A stretch of DNA of 64,000 nucleotides from VFKU01 sp964411925 (lineage in GTDB: Bacteria > Hydrogenedentota > Hydrogenedentia > Hydrogenedentales > GCA-2746185), in NCBI GenBank assembly GCA_964411925.1, contig CAYPNI010000001.1, positions 1-64,000 on the forward strand, in the 5' to 3' direction. The number at the start of each line of letters is the position of its first letter. The first letter of the stretch is position 1. Shown here piece after piece: positions 23,028 through 30,963 of this stretch. Position numbers and translations under genes: made by a program. The notes beneath the pieces are model-generated. The model did not search any database and was not told the origin of the DNA. It worked only from the letters and a program-made list of their open reading frames with translations.

Positions 23028-23073
23028 GTATCGCTTGCTGCGCTATGCTACACCAATGCTGCATAGCAGCATT
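23021..23073 (+). promoter_or_regulatory. Phasin promoter with PhaR-like operator
   Basis: TTGACA (23021-23026), 17-nt spacer, TATGCT (23044-23049). Immediately downstream, over the start site, is a perfect palindrome at 23055-23073: AATGCTGC and GCAGCATT around ATA. Its core CTGC-N3-GCAG matches the TGC-rich operator reported for Paracoccus PhaR. Confidence 0.8.
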
Positions 23074-23119
23074 ACTCGCCAATCGGGGTTTTAGGCCCAA
23101 ATTCAAGGAGTCAATCGTC

Positions 23120-24004
23120 ATGGAATCCACTCTCGTTGAACCGAGCGCTGCTGAATCGAAGCGCGAACTTCCCGACTTTCGCAAGATCGGGCGCGACGGC
23201 CTCAAGGGCCTGTTCAAGGTCCAGAACATCCTGCTCGACTACACGGCCGAGCAGAACGCGATCGCGTTCAAGATCGTGCGCGAGCGGCTTAATGCCAGCG
23301 ATTCGTCCCCCACGATGGCGCTAATCGACTCTGTCGAGGAGATTTTCGAAAACGTCGTCTCGATGCAGAAATCGATCGTCGACATGGGGGCGAAACGGGT
23401 CGAGCGCGCGCCGGTGGTGAAAGAAACGGAACCAAAGGCCAAGAAAGTGCGCGGGGCGCTGCCGAAACTGCCGCTGGCCGATTTGATGCGCGCGAACTTT
23501 GAGAGCACGGTTGAAGCCCAGCGCGAAGTCCTCGCGCTGATCGAGAAGCAGGGTAAGCTGGGCGTCGAAACGGCGGACCAATTCGCGCGTTCCTCCGCGG
23601 GCCGTTCGCTCAAGGCGCTCGCTGCGAAGGCGAAGGAGTCGATCGACAACGTCATCGCGACGCAAGGCAACCTGATCGAACTCGGCGCGCGCCGGGGCAA
23701 GGATTCGCTGGAATTGCTGGCCAAAGGCGAAAAGCCGGTCGTCTCGGGCGAATTCGTGCGACATGCGGAGGAAGGCATTGAGAACCTCCGCCGCACGCAG
23801 GAGAAGCTGCTTGAATTCGCAAGCGATCTGAACGAGCAGGCGTACGGCGATGGGAACGACGCGGCGGACGTCTCGTTGTCTAAATTCGCCGAGCGGCTCG
23901 AACAGGGCATCGAGCGCGCGATCAAGGCGCAGAACGAGATCCTCGACGCGAGCGTGCGCGCGGTAAACCGGAAGAAGAAGGCGGCGGACGCCGTACAAGA
24001 CTAA
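23120..24004 (+). CDS. Phasin-like granule-associated protein
   Basis: A 294-aa, mostly helical, charged protein. It has three repeated phasin-like helical hairpins, visible as FKVQNILLDYTAEQNAIAFK, FESTVEAQREVLALIEKQGK and ERAIKAQNEILDASVRAVNR; the shared pattern is a helix with Q-x-x-x-L/I spacing ending in a basic patch. A K/R/P-rich linker (KETEPKAKKVRGALPKLP) separates the first two. No signal peptide or membrane helix. The start follows AAGGAG by 9 nt and a consensus promoter carrying a PhaR-like operator. It is divergent from phaR, as in many PHA producers, so an inclusion-coating role is likely even though no PHA synthase is nearby. Confidence 0.75.
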   Translation: MESTLVEPSAAESKRELPDFRKIGRDGLKGLFKVQNILLDYTAEQNAIAFKIVRERLNASDSSPTMALIDSVEEIFENVVSMQKSIVDMGAKRVERAPVVKETEPKAKKVRGALPKLPLADLMRANFESTVEAQREVLALIEKQGKLGVETADQFARSSAGRSLKALAAKAKESIDNVIATQGNLIELGARRGKDSLELLAKGEKPVVSGEFVRHAEEGIENLRRTQEKLLEFASDLNEQAYGDGNDAADVSLSKFAERLEQGIERAIKAQNEILDASVRAVNRKKKAADAVQD

Positions 24005-24057
24005 CGCGCGCCGCGCGGCTGCGGAAGATTGCGGACGCTGCGCAGCGTTTACATAGC

Positions 24058-24096
24058 GAAGGCGGGGCGCTTCACGGCGCCCCGCCTTCTCGTTTT
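24058..24096 (+). terminator. Terminator after the phasin gene
   Basis: Perfect 13-bp GC-rich stem (GAAGGCGGGGCGC / GCGCCCCGCCTTC), 6-nt loop, then TCGTTTT. Confidence 0.85.
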
Positions 24097-24114
24097 CCCC
24101 GCGAATCGAGGGTT

Positions 24115-24149
24115 ATTGCTTCGCCGCACACCTCGCGCGTCGCAATGAC
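24115..24149 (+). repeat. Dispersed repeat family B copy
   Basis: ATTGCTTCGCCGCACACC...CGTCGCAATGAC, between the phasin terminator and the ceramidase-like stop. Confidence 0.65.
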
Positions 24150-24167
24150 GATTCTGGGGCGCGCCGA

Positions 24168-25466
24168 TCAGTTCTTCGCGAGCAGGTTTTTCCCCGCGGC
24201 GATGCCCTGCTCAACGACTTCGGGGCCGAGGCGGACGCCGTAGAACGAAACGCCGGGCTCGTAGCCGCCCTGATCGAATTCCTCCGGCGGCATCATGTAA
24301 CTGATCCATTCGTTTCCGAGGCCAACGACGATGGGGTGCGGGGCGCCGGCCGCGCGCAGCGAGTTTTTGAGTTCGAGCCCGAGCATCGAGAAGAGTTCTC
24401 CGGGGATCGAGACGGCAAGCAGATCGCCAAGCCGCAACACGCCGATGTAGGACGTTTCCGGGCACAGCGCATCAATCAGCGGTTTGATGTTGGTCTCGTT
24501 CAGGCCGTATTCCGGCCCGGCCTCCTCGAGCAGCGCGGGCGGCGGCGTGCGCGGCGGCAGGTTGAGCGTGGACATCGAGAAATCGAATGTGACCTCCGGC
24601 GAAGTCTTGATCGTTTTGAGCAGATCGAGGACGTGCACGGCGAGCTTGCGGCCATGATCTTCCGCGCGCGCGAAGGGGCTCGGGCCGGTCCCGCCAGACG
24701 GCGCGACGTCGCCCTCGGCGCCGTTCGAATACATGCAGGTGGCGCCGGTGAAGGCCTCGACTTCGCGCTGAAGATAGCCGGGCCATTCGGCCGAAATCTC
24801 CATCACTTTTTCGTTCACGTGGGTCGGATGCGCCGTGAAATTCACGAACACGACGAGCGGATCGCCGCGGTCCGAATCAATGCGCGTTACAGTGAGTTCC
24901 TTGTCCAGGCTGGCGTCGCCGCGCCGGTTCCGGTTGAGGCCTTCGACCTGCATTGATTCAGTGCCGACACGAACCGGCACGAACTTCTGGTTGGCCTGCT
25001 TGATGCCGTCGGCGATTTGGTCCGCCGTGAAATCGAGCAGTGCCTGGTCGAAAATGCCGATGTTCGGAATGCCGAAGACGTTTTTGTCGTTGAGGGCGTT
25101 CATCTCGACCGAGGCGTGCGTGTGGCTGGCGGACAGCATGAGATTGTCCGAGCCGATGCCGGTGCCGTCGAGGCGCGCGAGCACTGCGTCACGCAGCGAG
25201 CGCGGCACGCCGAGCAGGTCCAGCGTAACGAGTGCGAACTTCCGGTCGCCCTGCCGCAGGACGAGGACCTTCGCGAGCGTGTAGTCGTGGATGCCGGTGG
25301 CCGGGGCGTTCATGCGTTCACCGTAGCCGCCGAGCGGCACATGGTACTTCGCCGGGTCAGGCGTGATGTTCGCGGTGGCGACGCCGGCTTCGAGCGGGGC
25401 GGCTGCGGCGACGCCGGAGCCGGCGAGCAGAATCAGGACGCAGATGACGTGGAGATGTGCACGCAT
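24168..25466 (-). CDS. Secreted neutral/alkaline ceramidase-like protein
   Basis: A 432-aa exported protein (signal peptide LHVICVLILLAGSGVAAAA) matching the N-terminal catalytic domain of neutral/alkaline non-lysosomal ceramidases. Landmarks are EAGVATANITPD, LGGYG, LVTLDLLGV, the zinc-site segment SASHTHASVEMN, VNFTAHPTHV and YSNGAEGDVAPSG. The GDVAP serine/asparagine region corresponds to the amidase centre. At 432 residues it lacks the C-terminal Ig-like domain of full ceramidases. Many such short homologues occur in planctomycete-type genomes, where the real amide substrate is unknown. Confidence 0.83.
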   Translation of the reverse strand: MRAHLHVICVLILLAGSGVAAAAPLEAGVATANITPDPAKYHVPLGGYGERMNAPATGIHDYTLAKVLVLRQGDRKFALVTLDLLGVPRSLRDAVLARLDGTGIGSDNLMLSASHTHASVEMNALNDKNVFGIPNIGIFDQALLDFTADQIADGIKQANQKFVPVRVGTESMQVEGLNRNRRGDASLDKELTVTRIDSDRGDPLVVFVNFTAHPTHVNEKVMEISAEWPGYLQREVEAFTGATCMYSNGAEGDVAPSGGTGPSPFARAEDHGRKLAVHVLDLLKTIKTSPEVTFDFSMSTLNLPPRTPPPALLEEAGPEYGLNETNIKPLIDALCPETSYIGVLRLGDLLAVSIPGELFSMLGLELKNSLRAAGAPHPIVVGLGNEWISYMMPPEEFDQGGYEPGVSFYGVRLGPEVVEQGIAAGKNLLAKN

Positions 25467-25530
25467 GGGATCGCCCTCAGTTGGAGATTGGCGGATTCTA
25501 GCATTGCGAGTTACGAAGCACTAAGAACAG

Positions 25531-25632
25531 GCCCAAGCTGAACCCCGCTTGGGCCTGCCACCCTGGCCGCGCGGATTTTGAGGATTTGAGGATTGCGATT
25601 GCTTCGTCGCAAACCCCGCTCCTCGCAATGAC
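25531..25632 (+). repeat. Family C and family B repeats side by side
   Basis: Family C (25531-25567) has perfect GCCCAAGC / GCTTGGGC arms around TGAACCCC. Family B (25597-25632) reads GATTGCTTCGTCGC...CTCCTCGCAATGAC. The region between the ceramidase-like and HSL genes holds no gene. Confidence 0.7.
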
Positions 25633-25650
25633 GACGGGGAATATGCCGCG

Positions 25651-26676
25651 CTATTTCGCGAGGGCCTTGCGGCAGTCGTCGGCGATTTCGTCCATGGCGC
25701 GCTGCGCGGCGGGCAGGACGCCGCCAAGCATGCTGAACGAGTGCGTCAGCCGTTCGTAACACCGGAACGTAACCGGGACACCGGCGTCGCGCAGCCGCTT
25801 GACGTAGAGTTCGCCTTCGTCACGCAGCGGATCGAACCCGGCGGTGATGACGATGGCGCCGGGCAGCCCGCGCAGTTCGCGCTCGTCGAGCGGCGCGGAC
25901 CACGGGTGCCGCTTCTCCTCGTCCGTGCGAAAATAGTGACCGCCGAACCATTTCATGATGTTCGCCGTGAGCGGGTAGGCGTCGGCGAAATCGGTGTACG
26001 ACGGGAGCGCCGAGTACGGGACTAGCCAGGGATAGATCAGCACCTGGCAACGCGGCATCTGCCAATTCTGCCGCTTCGCTTCCTGCGCGATGACGGCCGA
26101 GATCATGCCGCCGGCGGAGTCGCCTGCGACCGCGATGCGCGACGCGTCGCCGCGAAGATCGTTCGCATGCTCGAGTGTCCACCGATACGCGGCGAGGCCG
26201 TCTTCAATTGGCGCGGGGAACGGGTGCTCCGGCGCGAGCCGATATTCGACGTTTACGACGACGGCGGCGGCGCGTTCGGCAAGCGTGCCGCAGAATCCGT
26301 GGCAGATGTCCCGGCTTCCGATGACGAATCCGCCGAAGTGGAAGAACAGGATGATGGGCGCCTCTCCCCCGTTCGCGCGCGGCGTATACACGCGAATGGG
26401 CAGCGAGCCCGAGGGGCCGGCGATCGCGTCATCGGCAACGGCGACCGAGGCGGGTACGCGCGATTGGAGCGATTTGGCCGCGGCCTCGAGACCGGCGCGC
26501 GCATCGGCCGGAGACATCGAATCCACGCCGGGCTGTTTCTTACCGGCCGACCAGAGCACCTGCATGAGCGGGTCGAGCGGCACACCGCGGCCGAGGATGG
26601 GCGCGCCGGCCATTCGGCGGAGGATCGGGCCGGGAAGCGCGCCGATTAGTTTAAGGGCTATGCGTTGGATGTCCAC
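25651..26676 (-). CDS. HSL-family alpha/beta hydrolase
   Basis: A 341-aa hormone-sensitive-lipase-family esterase. The oxyanion motif reads FFHFGGFVIGS where HGGG is usual, a small departure. The nucleophile elbow is GDSAGG; the acid is Asp in ITAGFDPLRDEG and the base His in YERLTHSFSM. VNVEYRLAPEHPFPAPIED is the family hallmark. The GTG at 26676 (VDIQRIALKL) is chosen because residues upstream are low-complexity; an ATG at 26781 is the alternative. It is divergent from the Baeyer-Villiger-type monooxygenase, a pairing also seen in the mymA locus of Mycobacterium tuberculosis (LipR and MymA). Confidence 0.88.
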   Translation of the reverse strand: MDIQRIALKLIGALPGPILRRMAGAPILGRGVPLDPLMQVLWSAGKKQPGVDSMSPADARAGLEAAAKSLQSRVPASVAVADDAIAGPSGSLPIRVYTPRANGGEAPIILFFHFGGFVIGSRDICHGFCGTLAERAAAVVVNVEYRLAPEHPFPAPIEDGLAAYRWTLEHANDLRGDASRIAVAGDSAGGMISAVIAQEAKRQNWQMPRCQVLIYPWLVPYSALPSYTDFADAYPLTANIMKWFGGHYFRTDEEKRHPWSAPLDERELRGLPGAIVITAGFDPLRDEGELYVKRLRDAGVPVTFRCYERLTHSFSMLGGVLPAAQRAMDEIADDCRKALAK

Positions 26677-26902
26677 GCTGAGGTGAGATCTCCGTCTATC
26701 GGGCAGGGTATCGGGGCGCGGTGGTTCGGCGCAAAATACCTCCGACGATGCGGGGATGCGCCTGCGAGATTGCCTCGTCATGCACCCCGCTGACGGCTCT
26801 CACCCGGCTTCGGCGACGAGTTGGACGTTGACGGGGGCAGCGGCCTAGTATGTCCGGCGCGTACCCGTGTTCGTGGGGTTCCCACCGAGGAGAGGCCGCC
26901 GC

Positions 26903-28381
26903 ATGCCAGCGCCGCAGCTATCGTCATCGCGCAGAATTGGGATCATCGGCACGGGTTTCTCCGGTCTGTGCCTCGGCATTCAGCTCAAACAACACGGGCA
27001 CGACAACTTCACGATTTACGAGAAGGCGAACGGTATCGGCGGGACCTGGCGCGAGAACACGTATCCCGGCGCGGAGTGCGACATCCCGTCCGCGCTGTAC
27101 TCGTACTCGTTCGAGCGCAATCCGAACTGGACGCACAAGTGGTCGGAGCAGGACGAGATCCTGCGGTATCTCGACCACTGCGCGCGGAAACACGATTTGT
27201 ATCGCCACTTCCGATTCAATCTCGAAGTGCGCGACCTGCAGTTTGACGAAGCGACGGGCAAGTGGCGGCTGAGCACCAGCGACGGCAAGACGGAGGAATT
27301 CGACGCCGTTGTGAGCGCGGTCGGCCAGTTGCACAAGCCGCGCATGCCGAAGATTTCCGGGGTCGAATCGTTCAGGGGCCCGTCGTTTCACTCGGCGCGG
27401 TGGGACCACGGCGTCTCGCTGGACGGCAAGAACGTCTGTTGCATCGGCAACGCGGCAAGCGCGCTGCAGTTCATTCCGCAGATCGCGCCCAAGACGAAAC
27501 ACCTGACCGTGTTTCAGCGCACGGCCAACTGGGTGGTGCAGAAGAACGACCGCGAGTACTCGCAGTTCGAGAAGAAGCTCGTGACGCTGATTCCGCCGTT
27601 GTTGCTGATGTACCGGTTCTATATCTTTTTTCGCGGCGACGGCATGCTCTACCCGCTGATGTACAACAAGGGCGGCTGGCTGCGCGCCCAGAGCGAAAAA
27701 AAGGCCAGGGAATACATCGAAGAAAAGATCCGCGACCCTGAGTTGCGCAAGAAACTCGTGCCGGATTATCCGATGGGCGCGAAACGGATCCTGTTCTCGG
27801 ACGATTACTACGACGCGCTCGACCGGGACAACGTCTCCGTCGTGACCGAGCCGATCGACCGGATCGACGCGGGCGGCGTGGTGACGAAGGACGGCGCGCT
27901 GCACCCAGCGGACGTGCTCATCTACGCGACAGGCTTCGAGACGACGACCTTTCTGACGCCGATGCAGGTGCGCGGCGTGGGCGGGCAGGTGCTCAACGAT
28001 CTCTGGGCGCGCGACGGCGCGGAGGCCTACCTGGGCATCACGCATACGGGCTTCCCGAATTTCTTCATGATGTACGGTCCGAACACGAACCTCGGGCATA
28101 ACTCAATCGTGATCATGATCGAAGCCCAGACGCGCTACATTCTTTCGTGCCTGCAAGCGCTGGATTCGCGCAACGCGCGGTGGCTGAACGTGAAGGCGGG
28201 TGTGCAGAAGGCGTACAACGAATGGGTGCAGCGCCGGCTGCAGAATTCGGTGTGGGCGGCGGTGGATCGCTCCTGGTACAAGGACGAGAAAGGCAAGATC
28301 ACGAACAATTGGGTCGGCCGGACGACGGAGTATCGCCGGAAGACGCGTGAGATGAACCCGGACGACTACGAGTTCGCCTGA
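26903..28381 (+). CDS. Flavin-dependent Baeyer-Villiger-type monooxygenase
   Basis: A 492-aa FAD/NADPH monooxygenase. The first Rossmann motif GTGFSG is at residues 16-21, GGTWRENTYPG at 46-56, the BVMO/FMO fingerprint FRGPSFHSARWD at 157-168, and the NADPH-binding CIGNAASALQ soon after. YATGFETTTF is the second conserved motif. It would insert oxygen next to a carbonyl or oxidise a soft nucleophile, using NADPH. The start at MPAPQLSSS has GGAGAGG upstream. No transmembrane segment is evident. It is divergent from an HSL esterase, which could hydrolyse its ester products. The substrate is not determinable. Confidence 0.92.
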   Translation: MPAPQLSSSRRIGIIGTGFSGLCLGIQLKQHGHDNFTIYEKANGIGGTWRENTYPGAECDIPSALYSYSFERNPNWTHKWSEQDEILRYLDHCARKHDLYRHFRFNLEVRDLQFDEATGKWRLSTSDGKTEEFDAVVSAVGQLHKPRMPKISGVESFRGPSFHSARWDHGVSLDGKNVCCIGNAASALQFIPQIAPKTKHLTVFQRTANWVVQKNDREYSQFEKKLVTLIPPLLLMYRFYIFFRGDGMLYPLMYNKGGWLRAQSEKKAREYIEEKIRDPELRKKLVPDYPMGAKRILFSDDYYDALDRDNVSVVTEPIDRIDAGGVVTKDGALHPADVLIYATGFETTTFLTPMQVRGVGGQVLNDLWARDGAEAYLGITHTGFPNFFMMYGPNTNLGHNSIVIMIEAQTRYILSCLQALDSRNARWLNVKAGVQKAYNEWVQRRLQNSVWAAVDRSWYKDEKGKITNNWVGRTTEYRRKTREMNPDDYEFA

Positions 28382-28409
28382 GGCGGCATGGGCGGCGGAG
28401 GTGGCGCTA

Positions 28410-30593
28410 GTGAATCGATTCTCGCGTTGGACGTTGATCTCCCGTGCGGTATTCCTGACCTGCACGATCCTGCTAGGCGTCGCGTGCGGCAGTAAACCGG
28501 CGGAACTCCCGGAACCGGGCGAGCCAATCGCCTCGCCGGACGCGGCAACGCCGCAAGCGAAAGCGCCGGCCAAGTTCGACGTGGACGGCGAACGTATCCG
28601 GCAGGCGGACAGTGAACCGGGGAACTGGTTGTCGCACGGCCGGACGTACGACGAGCAGCGCTTTTCGCCGCTGGACCAAATCAACGCGGACAACGCCGGT
28701 GAATTGGGCCTGGCGTGGGCGTTTGCGACGGAATCGGGCCGCGGACACGAGGCGACGCCGATCGTGGTGGACGGCACGATGTTTCTCACGCTGCCGTGGA
28801 GCAAGGTCGTCGCGCTGAACGCGGCGACGGGCGCGCCGCTGTGGAACTACGACCCGGAAGTCGCGCCGGAGAAGGGCCGGTCGGCGTGCTGCGACGTGGT
28901 CAACCGCGGCGTGGCGGTGTGGAAGGGCCGGGTGTACGTCGGCGCGCTGGACGGCCGGCTGATCGCACTGGATGCGGCAACGGGCACGCCGGTGTGGACG
29001 CAGCAGACGACGGACACCGAACAGCCCTACACGATCACCGGCGCGCCGCGCGTGGTGAAGGGCAAGGTCATCATCGGGAACGGCGGCGCGGAATTCGGCG
29101 TGCGCGGGTACGTGACGGCGTATGACGCGGAGACGGGCGAGCAGGCCTGGCGGTTCTACACGGTGCCCGGCAACCCGGAGTTGCCCTTTGAGCATCCCGA
29201 ACTCGAGGACGCGGCGCAGACATGGACCGGAGAATGGTGGAAGCTCGGCGGCGGCGGGACGGCCTGGGACTCGATGGCGTTCGACCCGGAGTTGAACACG
29301 CTTTACGTCGGCACGGGGAACGGTTCGCCGTGGAACCGCAAACTTCGCAGCCCGGGCGGCGGCGACAACTTGTACCTGTCGTCGATCCTCGCGCTGGATC
29401 CTGACACCGGCCGGCTGAAGTGGCACTACCAGACCACGCCGTCGGACACCTGGGACTACACGGCGACGCAGCACATCATCCTCGCGGACATGGACATCGG
29501 CGGCGCGCCGCGCAAGGTGTTGATGCAGGCGCCCAAGAACGGGTTTTTCTACGTACTCGATCGCGAGACAGGCGAGCTGTTGTCCGCGAAGAATTACGTC
29601 GGCGTCACCTGGGCGAGCCACGTGGACATGGTGTCGGGACGGCCGGTCGAAACCGACGGCGACTATTCGGAAGCGCCGAAGATCGTGTTCCCGTCGCCGA
29701 TCGGCGGCCACAACTGGCACCCGATGGCGTACAACCCGAACACGCATCTCGTATATATCCCGGCGATCGAGACGCCGTGGCTGTACGTCAATCAGGCGGA
29801 CTTCAAGCCGCTAAAGAACTGGTGGAACACGGGTACCGACACGGCCCAGATGATCAAGCTCTCCAAGCTCGGGCCGGCGGCGCCGGTGAACGGAATTCTG
29901 AAGGCCTGGGACCCGATCAAACAGGAATTGGCGTGGAGCGTGCCGCTTCCGGGCGCGGGCAACGGCGGCGTACTCACGACGGCGGGTAATCTCGTCTTTC
30001 AGGGCACGAGCGATGGGCGGTTGGTCGGGTACCGCGCGGATTCCGGTGAGAAGGTCTGGGAAATCAAGACGAACGTCGGTACGGTCGCGCCGCCGATCTC
30101 GTACAGCATTGATGGCGAGCAGTACATCGCTGTGGTCGCGGGGTGGGGCGGCGTGCCGTCGATTCTCGGCGCGGATCCGGGCGTGGCCGCGTCACAGACG
30201 CATGTGAACGCCGGGCACGTGTACGCGTTCAAACTGGGCGGCGCGGCGGAGTTGCCTAAGAGCGAGGTGTTGCGATTCACGACGATCCCCGAGCCGCCGG
30301 CGGATGACGCGACGCCCGCGAAGATCGCGCGCGGCGAGACGCTGTATCACTTGAACTGCGCGGTCTGCCACGGTATGAACGCGGCCGGTACCGGCGTGTT
30401 GCCGGATTTGCGTTTCTCGTCAAAGACTGTGCACGAATCGTTCAACAAGATCGTGCTGGACGGGTTACTGTCCAACGTTGGGATGGCCAGCTTCGAGGAC
30501 CTGTTGAACGAGGAAGACGTCTCGGCGATCCACAGTTACGTCATCGACGCCGCACGGACCGGCCGCCAGGCGCAGCTCAAGGCGGCGCAGTAA
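28410..30593 (+). CDS. PQQ-dependent quinohaemoprotein dehydrogenase
   Basis: A 727-aa periplasmic quinoprotein with a C-terminal cytochrome c domain. Residues about 10-27 form a lipoprotein-like signal ending at GVACGS. The eight-bladed propeller holds the adjacent-cysteine ring (SACCDVVNRG), repeated W-docking motifs such as TGAPLWNYDP and TGTPVWTQQ, and DTWDYTATQ with the probable catalytic Asp. A single CXXCH (CAVCHGMNAAG) in the last 90 residues makes it a type II quinohaemoprotein alcohol dehydrogenase-like enzyme. The GTG at 28410 lies about 8 nt after GGAGG; another GTG at 28401 is possible. It starts 28 nt after the BVMO stop and could be co-transcribed. No PQQ biosynthesis genes are in the window. 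Confidence 0.9.
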   Translation: MNRFSRWTLISRAVFLTCTILLGVACGSKPAELPEPGEPIASPDAATPQAKAPAKFDVDGERIRQADSEPGNWLSHGRTYDEQRFSPLDQINADNAGELGLAWAFATESGRGHEATPIVVDGTMFLTLPWSKVVALNAATGAPLWNYDPEVAPEKGRSACCDVVNRGVAVWKGRVYVGALDGRLIALDAATGTPVWTQQTTDTEQPYTITGAPRVVKGKVIIGNGGAEFGVRGYVTAYDAETGEQAWRFYTVPGNPELPFEHPELEDAAQTWTGEWWKLGGGGTAWDSMAFDPELNTLYVGTGNGSPWNRKLRSPGGGDNLYLSSILALDPDTGRLKWHYQTTPSDTWDYTATQHIILADMDIGGAPRKVLMQAPKNGFFYVLDRETGELLSAKNYVGVTWASHVDMVSGRPVETDGDYSEAPKIVFPSPIGGHNWHPMAYNPNTHLVYIPAIETPWLYVNQADFKPLKNWWNTGTDTAQMIKLSKLGPAAPVNGILKAWDPIKQELAWSVPLPGAGNGGVLTTAGNLVFQGTSDGRLVGYRADSGEKVWEIKTNVGTVAPPISYSIDGEQYIAVVAGWGGVPSILGADPGVAASQTHVNAGHVYAFKLGGAAELPKSEVLRFTTIPEPPADDATPAKIARGETLYHLNCAVCHGMNAAGTGVLPDLRFSSKTVHESFNKIVLDGLLSNVGMASFEDLLNEEDVSAIHSYVIDAARTGRQAQLKAAQ

Positions 30594-30963
30594 AACTCGG
30601 TCCGCAATTCCGGACGTGGGTAGTGACATCGCTCGCTCCGTTCATCTGCGGTCGCATTTCTTGAATTGTCCCGTAGGGACGATCTGAAAGTAGCCCGGCA
30701 CTTCAGTGCCGGGTCTGAGAACAACTCCTGCGTGCAGAGTCCCGGAGGGACGGCTGAGCGCGCGGCCGCTGGTTTCAGCCGTCCCTCCGGGACTCCGCGA
30801 ATGAGTGCGCGGCGTACCCGGCGCTAAAGCGCCGGGCTACTATCGCGTTGCCCCTCCGGGGCGCTAACCCCTGCGCACTCTACGACGCCCCGAGTTCGTC
30901 GCGGGAACTCCCGTGGCGATCTCTCGGATCTGAGATTTCGATTTTGAGAACTGAGATTCGTAA
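30594..30963. repeat. Composite palindromic intergenic element
   Basis: A 370-nt non-coding stretch with five hairpins: GTCCC/GGGAC (30668-30680), CCCGGCACT/AGTGCCGGG (30694-30713), a 21-bp perfect inverted repeat (30737-30757 with 30775-30795), CCCGGCGCT/AGCGCCGGG (30817-30836) and GCCCC/GGGGC (30850-30862). The second and fourth are inverted relatives of each other and flank the long hairpin symmetrically. It lies between the convergent PQQ dehydrogenase and czcA genes. From about 30900 to 30963 I see nothing. Confidence 0.8.

Noticed and set aside
30694..30836. CRISPR-like array
   Set aside because: The units are palindromes of different lengths in opposite orientation, not direct repeats with constant spacers.
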